Shown: one piece after another, positions 1-6,193 of the stretch
Numbering within the stretch: position 1 is the stretch's first letter
How the letters are laid out: each line of letters opens with the position of its first letter
Source of the DNA: Sedimenticola sp.
GTDB taxonomy: Bacteria > Pseudomonadota > Gammaproteobacteria > Chromatiales > Chromatiaceae
Reading direction: 5' to 3'
Assembly: GCA_026197195.1 (NCBI GenBank)
Contig: JAPHUG010000112.1
Location: forward strand, 1 to 7,349
DNA: 7,349 nt
Notes under the pieces: generated by a model
What the model was told of the DNA's origin: nothing
Seen by the model: only the letters and a program-made list of their open reading frames with translations
The model's database searches: none
Program-made: the position numbers and the translations under genes

Positions 1-21
1 AATTTCCTGGATAACAAATAG
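1..21 (+). CDS. trpG: Partial: probable C-terminal end of TrpG (anthranilate synthase glutamine amidotransferase)
   Basis: Frame 1 reads Asn-Phe-Leu-Asp-Asn-Lys and then TAG at 19-21. From memory, TrpG proteins of pseudomonads and relatives end in a similar 'NFL' segment, and trpG normally sits directly before trpD, as it would here with 31 bases between stop and start. TrpG supplies ammonia from glutamine to TrpE for anthranilate synthesis. Only six codons are visible, so the assignment rests mainly on position. Any other upstream gene ending here would look similar. Confidence 0.45.
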   Translation, partial: NFLDNK

Positions 22-52
22 CATTCAATTACAGAACAAGAGGGGATAGCCA

Positions 53-1075
53 ATGGAGATGCCACAGGCAATCAATCAGGTACTCGCCCACAAGGATCTT
101 TCTAGCGAAGAGATGACCAGCGTGATGCGCACCATCATGACCGGCGGTGCCACACCGGCTCAGATTGGCGGTTTTCTAATCGGACTGAGAATGAAGGGTG
201 AGTCGATCACAGAGATCGCTGCGGCGGCGTCTGTGATGCGGGAACTGGCCAGCGGCGTTGCCATCAGCGACCTGCCCAACACGGTGGACATCGTGGGCAC
301 AGGGGGTGACTCATCGGGCACCTTCAATATCTCCACCGCCTCCATGTTTGTAGCCGCGGCCGCGGGCTGTAATGTCGCCAAACACGGCAACCGCTCGGTC
401 TCCAGTAAATCAGGGGCAGCAGACGCCCTGGAGGCCGCCGGTATCCGCCTGGACCTGTCACCCGAACAGGTTGAGCAATGCGTGCGTGAAGTCGGCGTCG
501 GTTTCATGTTCGCCCCTGGCCACCACAGTGCCATGAAGCACGCTATCGGTCCCCGCAAGGAGATGGGGGCTCGCACCATCTTCAACGTACTGGGTCCCTT
601 GACCAATCCTGCCGGTGTACCCAATCAGCTACTGGGTGTCTTCTCTGAGGAGCTGGTTGAACCACTTGCCCAGGTATTGCAGAAACTGGGCAGTCGACAC
701 GTGATGGTGGTGCACTCCCGGGATGGCCTGGATGAGATCAGTATCGGTGACCGTACAGAAGTGGCCGAGCTGAAAGAGGGCCAGGTGAGGCGCTTTAGCA
801 TACAGCCAGAAGATTTTGGCATGAAACGCACCCCTATCGACCAGCTGAAAGCGGCCGATGCAACAGAGAGTCTGCGTATCATTCGGGATGTACTGGATAA
901 CAAGCCAGGCCCGGCCCGGGATATTGTTCAGCTTAATGCCGGAGCCGCTATCTATACGGCGGGCGTGGCCAACACCCTGCAAGCAGGCGTGGAGTGTGCC
1001 TCAAAGGCCATCGCCAGTGGTGAAGCACGCAATCGCCTCGACAGATTGGTGATATTGACTCAAAGCTTTGAATAA
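53..1075 (+). CDS. trpD: Anthranilate phosphoribosyltransferase
   Basis: This cytoplasmic enzyme transfers phosphoribose from PRPP to anthranilate, the second step of the tryptophan branch. The 340-residue length is normal for a stand-alone TrpD. Visible family motifs are GTGGD at residues 82-86 (PRPP binding), NIST at 92-95, KHGNRS at 110-115, SGAADALEA at 120-128, the GPRKEMGAR / NVLGPLTNP block at about 167-186, and DGLDE at 224-228 (metal-binding acidic pair). The N-terminal helical domain occupies roughly residues 1-70 and the glycosyltransferase domain the rest. AGAGGGG at 39-45 lies 7 bases before the first ATG, which favours that start over the in-frame ATG at 59. It is probably cotranscribed with trpG upstream. 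The usual next gene, trpC, does not follow; the transcript runs into a convergent terminator-like region. Confidence 0.97.
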   Translation: MEMPQAINQVLAHKDLSSEEMTSVMRTIMTGGATPAQIGGFLIGLRMKGESITEIAAAASVMRELASGVAISDLPNTVDIVGTGGDSSGTFNISTASMFVAAAAGCNVAKHGNRSVSSKSGAADALEAAGIRLDLSPEQVEQCVREVGVGFMFAPGHHSAMKHAIGPRKEMGARTIFNVLGPLTNPAGVPNQLLGVFSEELVEPLAQVLQKLGSRHVMVVHSRDGLDEISIGDRTEVAELKEGQVRRFSIQPEDFGMKRTPIDQLKAADATESLRIIRDVLDNKPGPARDIVQLNAGAAIYTAGVANTLQAGVECASKAIASGEARNRLDRLVILTQSFE

Positions 1076-1080
1076 CAGAA

Positions 1081-1109
1081 ACGCCCAGGCCATTAAGGGG
1101 CCTGGGCGT
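1081..1109. terminator. Convergent hairpin between trpD and the HDOD gene
   Basis: ACGCCCAGGCC (1081-1091) pairs perfectly with GGCCTGGGCGT (1099-1109), an 11-bp GC-rich stem with a 7-base loop. It starts 5 bases after the trpD stop and lies between two convergent genes. On the plus strand no U-tract follows. On the minus strand the stem is followed by a moderately T-rich TTCTGTTATTC. It is most likely a terminator for one or both genes, although the weak U-tracts leave room for a purely RNA-stabilising role. Confidence 0.6.
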
Positions 1110-1121
1110 CAGTAGAATCAA

Positions 1122-1139
1122 CGGCTGTTATAACAGCCG
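1122..1139. repeat. Perfect 18-bp palindrome beside the terminator hairpin
   Basis: CGGCTGTTATAACAGCCG is a complete inverted repeat with no spacer. As RNA it could fold into a 6-bp stem (CGGCTG/CAGCCG) with an AU-rich loop. It lies 14 bases before the stop of the minus-strand HDOD gene and 12 bases from the stronger hairpin. It is probably a second terminator element read from the minus strand. A dimeric regulator binding site is possible but less likely in a convergent gap. Confidence 0.4.
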
Positions 1140-1152
1140 ATAGCGCTTGCCA

Positions 1153-2046
1153 CTAAATGGCGCTGTCGTCCACCGCAAAGATGCTGTACATCGCCTCGAT
1201 CATCTCACCCGAAACCGCATCCGTCACCTGCTCAACCTGACGCTGACTCAAGCCGGTCAAATTCCAGGCCGAAGGGCTGATCCTCTCAAACATCTGCTCC
1301 AGTAACAGATCGGTATTCAGGCCATGGGTGATCCATGCCGCGATATGCAACAGGGCAACCTCCTTGGCATTCGACTCACTCCCCTCGGGTCGTTGCAGAT
1401 AGGCAAACGAATCGACAAAACTCTCAGGCAGCTTCCAGGACTTCATCAAATCCAGCCCCACCTCATTGGCATCACACCCTATCAGATCACGCTCCATGCT
1501 GAATAGCCGTATCAAGTCGTCACCCGAATCGGCCAGCGCCTGGCGAGACTCATTGGGGAAACGGCTATAGAGCACCAGGTGGCCAAGGTCCAGCAACAGA
1601 CCTCTGACAAACAGACTCTCATTGCTCTTCATGCCGCACGCCTTACCCAGCTCACGCGCCAGGAACCCACACATGACACTGCGATACCAGAAGGTGCTCA
1701 TATCCATCAGTTCATTGGGTACACCATCAAAGGCCTGCGCCACGCTGGTGGCCAGAGCCAGATCATGAATCGCCTGAATCCCCAGTATATTGACGGCCCG
1801 GGTCACCGTATCAACCTGAGAGGGAAGGCCGTAGTAGGCACTGTTCGCAATACGTAGCAGGCGAGCCGCCAGTGCGGGGTCAAGAGAGACGACATCCGCC
1901 ACGTCCTTCATGTTGCTCTCTTCCGAGGCCATCACCTCCTGAAGACGCGTGTAGGCCGCAGGCAGCGAGATCAATGTTAGTGAATCCTGCACCAGTTGCT
2001 CTGAACTGTAGAGTCCATGGGTTTGCGTACTGCTATCTGTCGACAT
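1153..2046 (-). CDS. HDOD-domain signalling protein
   Basis: This 297-residue protein is a single HDOD domain with short flanks. HDOD proteins are non-enzymatic relatives of HD hydrolases that act as protein-interaction or output modules in c-di-GMP, chemotaxis and motility signalling. Visible family blocks are SLPAAYTRL (27-35), LLRIANSAYYGL (63-74), AVNILGIQAIHDLAL (84-98), FWYRS (119-123), LLLDLGHLVL (150-159), WKLPESF (204-210) and ALLHIAAWI (231-239). The HD pair of true hydrolases is replaced by Leu-Asp at 152-153, as expected for an HDOD protein without metal chemistry. No signal peptide or membrane segment is visible, so it is probably cytoplasmic. AGGAGAG (complement of 2051-2057) lies 4 bases before the ATG and supports the start. 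It is a lone gene, convergent with trpD and divergent from the small protein. Its specific partner cannot be read from the sequence. Confidence 0.88.
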   Translation of the reverse strand: MSTDSSTQTHGLYSSEQLVQDSLTLISLPAAYTRLQEVMASEESNMKDVADVVSLDPALAARLLRIANSAYYGLPSQVDTVTRAVNILGIQAIHDLALATSVAQAFDGVPNELMDMSTFWYRSVMCGFLARELGKACGMKSNESLFVRGLLLDLGHLVLYSRFPNESRQALADSGDDLIRLFSMERDLIGCDANEVGLDLMKSWKLPESFVDSFAYLQRPEGSESNAKEVALLHIAAWITHGLNTDLLLEQMFERISPSAWNLTGLSQRQVEQVTDAVSGEMIEAMYSIFAVDDSAI

Positions 2047-2144
2047 GCTTCTCTCCTGCCCTATTCCTGACGTCCCAATCCGTTATAGCGGCCAACACTG
2101 GAAAATCCTTTGTGCGGCACGTCTCATTTCTACGGTTTGACTAA

Positions 2145-2153
2145 AATATAGCA
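2145..2153 (-). promoter_or_regulatory. Candidate extended -10 promoter for the HDOD gene
   Basis: Read on the minus strand, this is TGCTATATT, an extended -10 (TGn followed by TATATT, five of six matches to TATAAT). A -35 with an 18-base spacer would be CATACA, which is poor, but extended -10 promoters tolerate this. It would give a leader of roughly 90 bases before the HDOD start. A second candidate -10, TATAAC (complement of 2082-2087), lies closer to the gene with no good -35. Confidence 0.3.
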
Positions 2154-2194
2154 GCGAAACCGCCCACATGTATGCCCTGACGACATTCCCAGGC

Positions 2195-2200
2195 TATGAT
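2195..2200 (+). promoter_or_regulatory. Candidate -10 element for the small-protein gene
   Basis: TATGAT matches the sigma-70 -10 consensus at five of six positions. It would start transcription near 2207, about 25 bases before the ATG at 2232. No convincing -35 hexamer lies 16-18 bases upstream, so the call is weak. If correct, it makes the in-frame ATG at 2196 untranscribed and supports the downstream start. Confidence 0.28.
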
Positions 2201-2220
2201 CAAGCTCAGAATTGCCACTC

Positions 2221-2226
2221 AGGAGA
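2221..2226 (+). promoter_or_regulatory. Ribosome binding site that sets the small-protein start
   Basis: AGGAGA at 2221-2226 is a strong Shine-Dalgarno sequence 5-6 bases before the ATG at 2232. The ATG at 2196, which would add 12 residues, has no comparable site. This decides the start in favour of 2232. Confidence 0.8.
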
Positions 2227-2231
2227 CGACC

Positions 2232-2558
2232 ATGGGGAATCATCATTGCAATAGGCCCACCGCACCCGATTACAGCCAGGTCACTCAGGTCAATCTTGAG
2301 CCCGAGCCACCACCCGTCGATTACAGGGAGGCCATGGCGATCGCCAACCAGGAGGCGGAGAGGCTCATTGGCCAACATATGCTGCTCTCCTGGTATGACC
2401 GGGATCGGGATTTCGAATCCCCCCAACACGCCAGTGAGTGTCATGCCAACAGCGCCATTCCCAGTTATGTGGATTATGCCCTCTACCGGGGCGCTTCACT
2501 GCGCATCACTTTTGAGCAGGATCGCTTTGTCTTTTTTTACCTGCCAATTGATCTCTGA
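2232..2558 (+). CDS. Conserved-looking small protein of unknown function (possibly AF1514/DUF5619-like)
   Basis: The gene encodes 108 residues from the ATG preceded by AGGAGA; a longer 120-residue version from 2196 is less likely. I cannot assign a function. The N-terminus (1-30) is Pro-rich and probably disordered, with an HHC cluster at residues 4-6. A helix-like stretch rich in Ala and Glu (REAMAIANQEAERLIG, 32-47) follows. Next come LLSWYDRDRD (51-60), FESPQH (61-66), ECH (69-71) and a beta-like C-terminus ending VFFYLPIDL. The WYD...SP pattern reminds me of the small AF1514-type family found in archaea and bacteria, but this is recall and not a tested match. The two His/Cys clusters could bind a metal, which is conjecture. 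There is no signal peptide or membrane helix, so it should be cytoplasmic. It lies 57 bases before cysK on the same strand with no visible terminator, so the two may share a transcript. Confidence 0.75.
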   Translation: MGNHHCNRPTAPDYSQVTQVNLEPEPPPVDYREAMAIANQEAERLIGQHMLLSWYDRDRDFESPQHASECHANSAIPSYVDYALYRGASLRITFEQDRFVFFYLPIDL

Positions 2559-2615
2559 AGCAGAAACAGAGCAAATAGGCTATTATCCCGGGCTGTTTAT
2601 CAGTCGGCGATTCCC

Positions 2616-3527
2616 ATGAAATACGAAAATATTCTGCAAACCATCGGTAACACCCCTGTTATCCGCCTCAACAAGGTACAAGGCAGCCTGGCCGCCGAAC
2701 TCTGGGTCAAACTGGAGAGCTTCAACCCGGCAGGCTCCGTAAAAGACCGGCCCGCCCTGAATATGATCGAATGCGCCGAACGCCGGGGCACCCTGAAGCC
2801 CGGCGACACCATCATTGAGCCCACCTCCGGCAACACCGGCATTGGCCTGGCCATGATCGCGGCCCAAAAAGGCTACCCCTCCGTGTTTGTCATGGCCGAA
2901 GATATGAGCGAAGAGCGCAAGACCATACTGCGCGCCTTTGGGGGAGCGCTAGTGCTGACCCCCGCCGAGAAAGGCACCAAAGGGGCCATTGAAGAGGCAA
3001 AAAAGCTGGCGAAAGAAAACGGCTGGTTTTTTGTTGGACAGCATTTCAACCCGGATAACCCGGACGCCCATAAATCCACCGCTGATGAAATCTGGGCCGA
3101 CTTTGGCGACCAGCTGGATGCCATCGTCTGCACCACCGGCACTGGCGGCACCATCTCCGGTATTGGCAAATACATGCACCAGCACAACCCGGCCATTCAG
3201 ATCATCGCCACTGAACCCGCCGACTCTCCCATCCTCTCCCAAGGGATCGCCTGCAAACACAAGATCATGGGAACCGCACCCGGCTTCATACCCGAGACAC
3301 TCGACACCCACATCTACAACCAGATCCTGCAGATCACCACGGAAGAGGCCTACGACACCACCCGTTTTCTGGCTCAGCAGGAAGGTATCTTTGCCGGCAT
3401 CTCATCCGGCGCAGCAGTTGCCGGCATGATCAAGGCGGCGAAAACAGAGGCCTACCGTGACAAGGTCCTGCTGGCCATGCTACCCGATACCGGTGAACGC
3501 TATTTGAGTACCGATCTGTGGGGCTAA
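2616..3527 (+). CDS. cysK: Cysteine synthase (O-acetylserine sulfhydrylase), CysK-like
   Basis: This PLP enzyme makes cysteine from O-acetylserine and sulfide in the cytoplasm, the last step of sulfur assimilation. At 303 residues it is a compact family member. Visible motifs are IGNTP (10-14), NPAGSVKDR (37-45) with the PLP Schiff-base lysine K43, TSGNTG (70-75, substrate-carboxylate loop), GTGGT (175-179, PLP phosphate cup), SSGAA (263-267, with the serine contacting the PLP ring nitrogen) and PDTGERYLST (290-299). GFIP, SSGAA and PDTGERY are typical of CysK; the CysM-type CDRGDRY ending is absent. KDRPAL at 43-48 is, from memory, more usual in CysM proteins, so a substrate range including thiosulfate cannot be excluded. 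No Shine-Dalgarno sequence precedes the ATG, but the start matches the usual N-terminus (MKYENIL). It may be cotranscribed with the small protein upstream. Confidence 0.93.
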   Translation: MKYENILQTIGNTPVIRLNKVQGSLAAELWVKLESFNPAGSVKDRPALNMIECAERRGTLKPGDTIIEPTSGNTGIGLAMIAAQKGYPSVFVMAEDMSEERKTILRAFGGALVLTPAEKGTKGAIEEAKKLAKENGWFFVGQHFNPDNPDAHKSTADEIWADFGDQLDAIVCTTGTGGTISGIGKYMHQHNPAIQIIATEPADSPILSQGIACKHKIMGTAPGFIPETLDTHIYNQILQITTEEAYDTTRFLAQQEGIFAGISSGAAVAGMIKAAKTEAYRDKVLLAMLPDTGERYLSTDLWG

Positions 3528-3576
3528 CCTCCTATCAGTGGTAGAAATAAGGTAATTGCACTCATCCTCCTGGGAT

Positions 3577-3597
3577 GGCTAAAGGTAGCCTTTAGTC
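3577..3597 (+). repeat. Leader hairpin between cysK and the HD-GYP operon
   Basis: GGCTAAAGG (3577-3585) pairs with CCTTTAGTC (3589-3597), a 9-bp stem with one G-U pair and a tight TAG loop. An alternative small stem, CATCC/GGATG (3563-3567 with 3573-3577), overlaps it by one base, so the two compete at the edge. No U-tract follows, which makes a classical terminator unlikely. It may mark the 3' end of the cysK transcript or act in the leader of the next operon. Confidence 0.35.
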
Positions 3598-3608
3598 TGC
3601 CGAAAAAC

Positions 3609-3614
3609 TAGAAT
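3609..3614 (+). promoter_or_regulatory. Candidate -10 element for the c-di-GMP operon
   Basis: TAGAAT matches five of six -10 positions, 39 bases before the ATG at 3654. The hexamer 17 bases upstream (TAGCCT) is a poor -35 and falls in the hairpin. If this is a real promoter it probably needs an activator or another sigma factor. AAGGA at 3645-3649 is the likely ribosome binding site of the first gene. Confidence 0.25.
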
Positions 3615-3653
3615 TGATCGGACACAAAATAGCAAGATCCAAACAAGGATCCC

Positions 3654-4901
3654 ATGGATTTAATCGTACTGACTATCAAAGTATCAGATCTTCTGCCAGG
3701 GATGTTCGTCTCGAGTCTCGATCGTCCCTGGCTGGAGACACCCTATCCGATACAGGGCTTCATGATCCGCTCTGGCAAGGAGCGGGATGCACTCATGGAG
3801 TATTGTGAATTTGTCTATGTTGATATTCTGAAGAGCCGGGCCAATGCCATCCCAAAACAGGTGCTCATTGATAATGAGCAGGCCACCCTACCCTCTGAGG
3901 CTGCTCAAATCTATCAACTGACCCAACGCGAAAGAATCACATACGAAAAAACCACCTCAAGAGAAGATGAGCTTGATACCGCCGATACCTATTATCGCCA
4001 GGTGGGAAGCACCTACAAGACCCTTCTGCAGGATGCAGAGAACGACAAACGGCTCAATCTCCCAGTATTGAAAAAAGCCATCAGCCCTATGGTAAAGAGC
4101 ATTGTCCGCAACCCGGATGCCTTTATCTGGCTAACCCACCTCAAGAGCATGGATCAATACTCATACCACCATGCCATGAGTTGCGCAGTATGGGCCGTAG
4201 CCTTCGGCAGACACTTGGGATTGCCAGAAGATCAACTCAACTCACTGGCCACCGGCTGCTTTCTTTTTGATATCGGTAAAACCAAATTACCTAAAGCCCT
4301 GTTGAGAAGTGACAAGCGACTCACTACTAAACAGTTTGAAACCATAAAACAGCATGTCTTGTATGGCGTCGAACTGGTCAAACAGACCCGCGGGGTTAAG
4401 CAGGATGTGTTCGATATGATTCGCACCCATCACGAACGACATAATGGCAGCGGCTATCCCTCCGGATTGATAGGTGATCAAATCCCCCTATTTGGGCGCA
4501 TTGCAGGAATTGTAGACGCATACGATGCCATCACCTCTCAGCGGCCTTATTGCGAGCCTATGCCGGCCTACGAGGCGATCGAGGCCCTTTACCAATGGCG
4601 TGGCGTTGACTTCCAGACCGAGCTGGTTGAACAGTTTATCCAGGTGGTCGGGATCTACCCGGTTGGCAGTCTGGTAGAACTGAGTGATGCAACTGTTGGG
4701 GTGGTTATCAGTCAAAATCCACACTATCGCCTTCGGCCAAAGGTCATGGTGTTACTGGATAAAAAGAAACAGCTGCTTGAGGAGTTTTATGAAGTTGATT
4801 TGCGTGACAGTTTGGAACAGGATGATGCCAACCGCCTGACCATTGCCAAGGGGCTGCCACCCGGCGCCTACAATCTGGACAGCAGTCACTACTACTTCTA
4901 G
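3654..4901 (+). CDS. HD-GYP domain protein with DUF3391 N-terminus; HD histidine replaced by Phe
   Basis: The HD-GYP family hydrolyses c-di-GMP or binds it as an effector. Residues about 5-60 (VSDLLPGMFV, then a FVYVDI strand) look like a DUF3391 domain, the usual partner of soluble HD-GYP proteins. The linker at 75-135 is charged and helical. The HD-GYP domain spans about 140-345: H173 in HAMSCAV, FDIGK at 205-209, H234, HHERHNGSGYP at 259-269, D288 in VDAYDAIT, and RPY at 297-299. Known HD-GYP metal ligands are Glu, His, His-Asp, His, His-His and Asp. Here the His of the HD pair is Phe205, while the other recognisable positions remain. This may reduce or abolish hydrolysis while keeping the ligand pocket. 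A typical HD-GYP tail (GIYPVGSLVEL, 333-343) follows. There is no signal peptide or membrane helix. It is the first gene of a three-gene operon, three bases before the next start. Confidence 0.93.
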   Translation: MDLIVLTIKVSDLLPGMFVSSLDRPWLETPYPIQGFMIRSGKERDALMEYCEFVYVDILKSRANAIPKQVLIDNEQATLPSEAAQIYQLTQRERITYEKTTSREDELDTADTYYRQVGSTYKTLLQDAENDKRLNLPVLKKAISPMVKSIVRNPDAFIWLTHLKSMDQYSYHHAMSCAVWAVAFGRHLGLPEDQLNSLATGCFLFDIGKTKLPKALLRSDKRLTTKQFETIKQHVLYGVELVKQTRGVKQDVFDMIRTHHERHNGSGYPSGLIGDQIPLFGRIAGIVDAYDAITSQRPYCEPMPAYEAIEALYQWRGVDFQTELVEQFIQVVGIYPVGSLVELSDATVGVVISQNPHYRLRPKVMVLLDKKKQLLEEFYEVDLRDSLEQDDANRLTIAKGLPPGAYNLDSSHYYF

Positions 4902-4904
4902 CTG

Positions 4905-6191
4905 ATGACCAGAGTAAACGACACCATCTTAACCCCGACGCAGTTTTTAGATCAGCTGACAGAGAGGCTCTCCCCCTCTGCCGGACAGAATGCCTTGATG
5001 CTATTCAAACTGCATGGCATGCGTCGCATGGCCTCTCTATTCGGGGCACGCACTACGGAAAGAGAGACCCTCAGGCTGGCCGAGCAGATGCAACAGGCCC
5101 TGCGCCCTGACGACAGGATTTACCGATTGGGGGCCTTTGAATATGCCATTCTTGTCACCAACATCATGAATCGCGGCCATGCAATACTTGCAGCCAATAA
5201 GATAGCGGGCATCCTGAGCCATCCTGTCGTGATACAAGAGAAAAGTCGCACCCTCACCTTCTCGATTGGGCTTGCACTCTCACCTGAGCACAGCACTGAC
5301 CCAGAGCAGCTTTGTAAATACGCAGAACGTGCCAGTGCAGCCGCCAGAATCACCCAAAAACCCTATCAACTATTTGACGCTGAAGGTCTCCAGAGTGTGG
5401 TTGATAACTGGGATATCGAGGGAGACCTGGAGCGGGCCCTGGTCAATAACGAACTGCACCTTCACTATCAACCCAAGTACGACACGGCATCTGGACAGAT
5501 CAGCGGCGCGGAAGCGCTGTTGCGTTGGGAACACCCCACCCAGGGCATGGTTCCACCCGATCGATTTATTCCCGTGGCTGAACGCAGCGGCATCATGCCG
5601 CAGCTCACCTGGTGGGTACTGAACACCGCTCTGCGCGAACGAAGAGAATGGGGAGGCCCCGCTAACCCACTCTCGGTCGCAATTAATCTATCCGCCCTGG
5701 ACCTGACTGACAGCAGCTTCAGCAAATCCATCAGCCAGGCCCTGGGGATATGGGACACCGATCCGAAACTGCTTACACTGGAGATCACGGAAGGTGCCTT
5801 GATGCAGGATATCGCCTTCAGTGCATCCGTCCTGCGTAAGATACGGGACCTCGGCATTGGCGTATCCATTGACGATTTCGGTACGGGCTACTCCTCCCTT
5901 GCCTATTTCAAACAACTCCCGGCCGATGAGTTGAAAATTGATCGCTCCTTTATTCTCAATATCCTTAACGATGAACTGGACCAGCACGTGGTCAAAACCA
6001 TAATCCAAATGGCAAAGCGAATGGCGCTGACTATCGTGGCAGAAGGGGTAGAAACGGAGCCTGTACAGCAGACGCTGATCGAGTTTGGCTGCGATACGAT
6101 ACAGGGGTACCATATTGCCAGACCGATGCCTCAACAGGCGTTCATAACCTGGCTTGCCGATCGTGAACAACCCGGCCAGGCATCCTCCTGA
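4905..6191 (+). CDS. Degenerate GGDEF plus intact EAL domain: predicted c-di-GMP phosphodiesterase
   Basis: EAL domains hydrolyse c-di-GMP to linear pGpG. Residues about 25-160 form a GGDEF fold (TFSIGLALSPEH at 118-129), but the signature reads GAFEY at 76-80, so cyclase activity is unlikely. The inhibitory-site RxxD motif (R67 to D70), five residues before the signature, is kept, so the domain might still bind c-di-GMP. The EAL domain covers about 170-420 with EALLRW (203-208), N261 in INLS, LEITE (292-296), DDFGTGYSSL (323-332), LKIDRSFI (343-350), AEGVET (379-384) and QGYHIARPM (400-408). All expected metal and catalytic residues (E203, N261, E293, D323, D324, K344, E380, Q400) appear present. 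No sensory domain or membrane segment precedes the GGDEF, so the protein is soluble. The start lies 3 bases after the previous stop with no clear Shine-Dalgarno sequence, suggesting translational coupling. Confidence 0.95.
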   Translation: MTRVNDTILTPTQFLDQLTERLSPSAGQNALMLFKLHGMRRMASLFGARTTERETLRLAEQMQQALRPDDRIYRLGAFEYAILVTNIMNRGHAILAANKIAGILSHPVVIQEKSRTLTFSIGLALSPEHSTDPEQLCKYAERASAAARITQKPYQLFDAEGLQSVVDNWDIEGDLERALVNNELHLHYQPKYDTASGQISGAEALLRWEHPTQGMVPPDRFIPVAERSGIMPQLTWWVLNTALRERREWGGPANPLSVAINLSALDLTDSSFSKSISQALGIWDTDPKLLTLEITEGALMQDIAFSASVLRKIRDLGIGVSIDDFGTGYSSLAYFKQLPADELKIDRSFILNILNDELDQHVVKTIIQMAKRMALTIVAEGVETEPVQQTLIEFGCDTIQGYHIARPMPQQAFITWLADREQPGQASS

Positions 6192-6193
6192 TC

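Noticed and set aside
160..624. 154-codon open frame on the minus strand inside trpD
   Set aside because: It lies wholly opposite a clear trpD sequence, has no recognisable motif, and is low-complexity (Ser/Ala/Pro-rich), as antisense frames of GC-rich genes tend to be.
2137..2142. TTGACT as a plus-strand -35 element
   Set aside because: The hexamer 17 bases downstream is CCGCCC-like and cannot serve as a -10.
2196..2231. Upstream ATG adding 12 residues to the small protein
   Set aside because: It has no ribosome binding site and overlaps the best candidate -10 element; AGGAGA is placed correctly for 2232.
2212..2619. 135-codon plus-strand frame overlapping the small protein
   Set aside because: It is Arg/Pro/Ser-rich like an out-of-frame translation, has no ribosome binding site, and runs into the cysK start. 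The overlapping 108-residue frame has a strong AGGAGA site and family-like motifs.
2989..3429. 146-codon alternate plus-strand frame inside cysK
   Set aside because: It is Ser/Pro/Thr-rich out-of-frame translation of a gene whose real frame carries all PLP-enzyme motifs.
5468..6170. Long minus-strand frames of 133 and 160 codons inside the EAL gene
   Set aside because: They sit opposite an intact, motif-rich EAL domain and show no domain features of their own.
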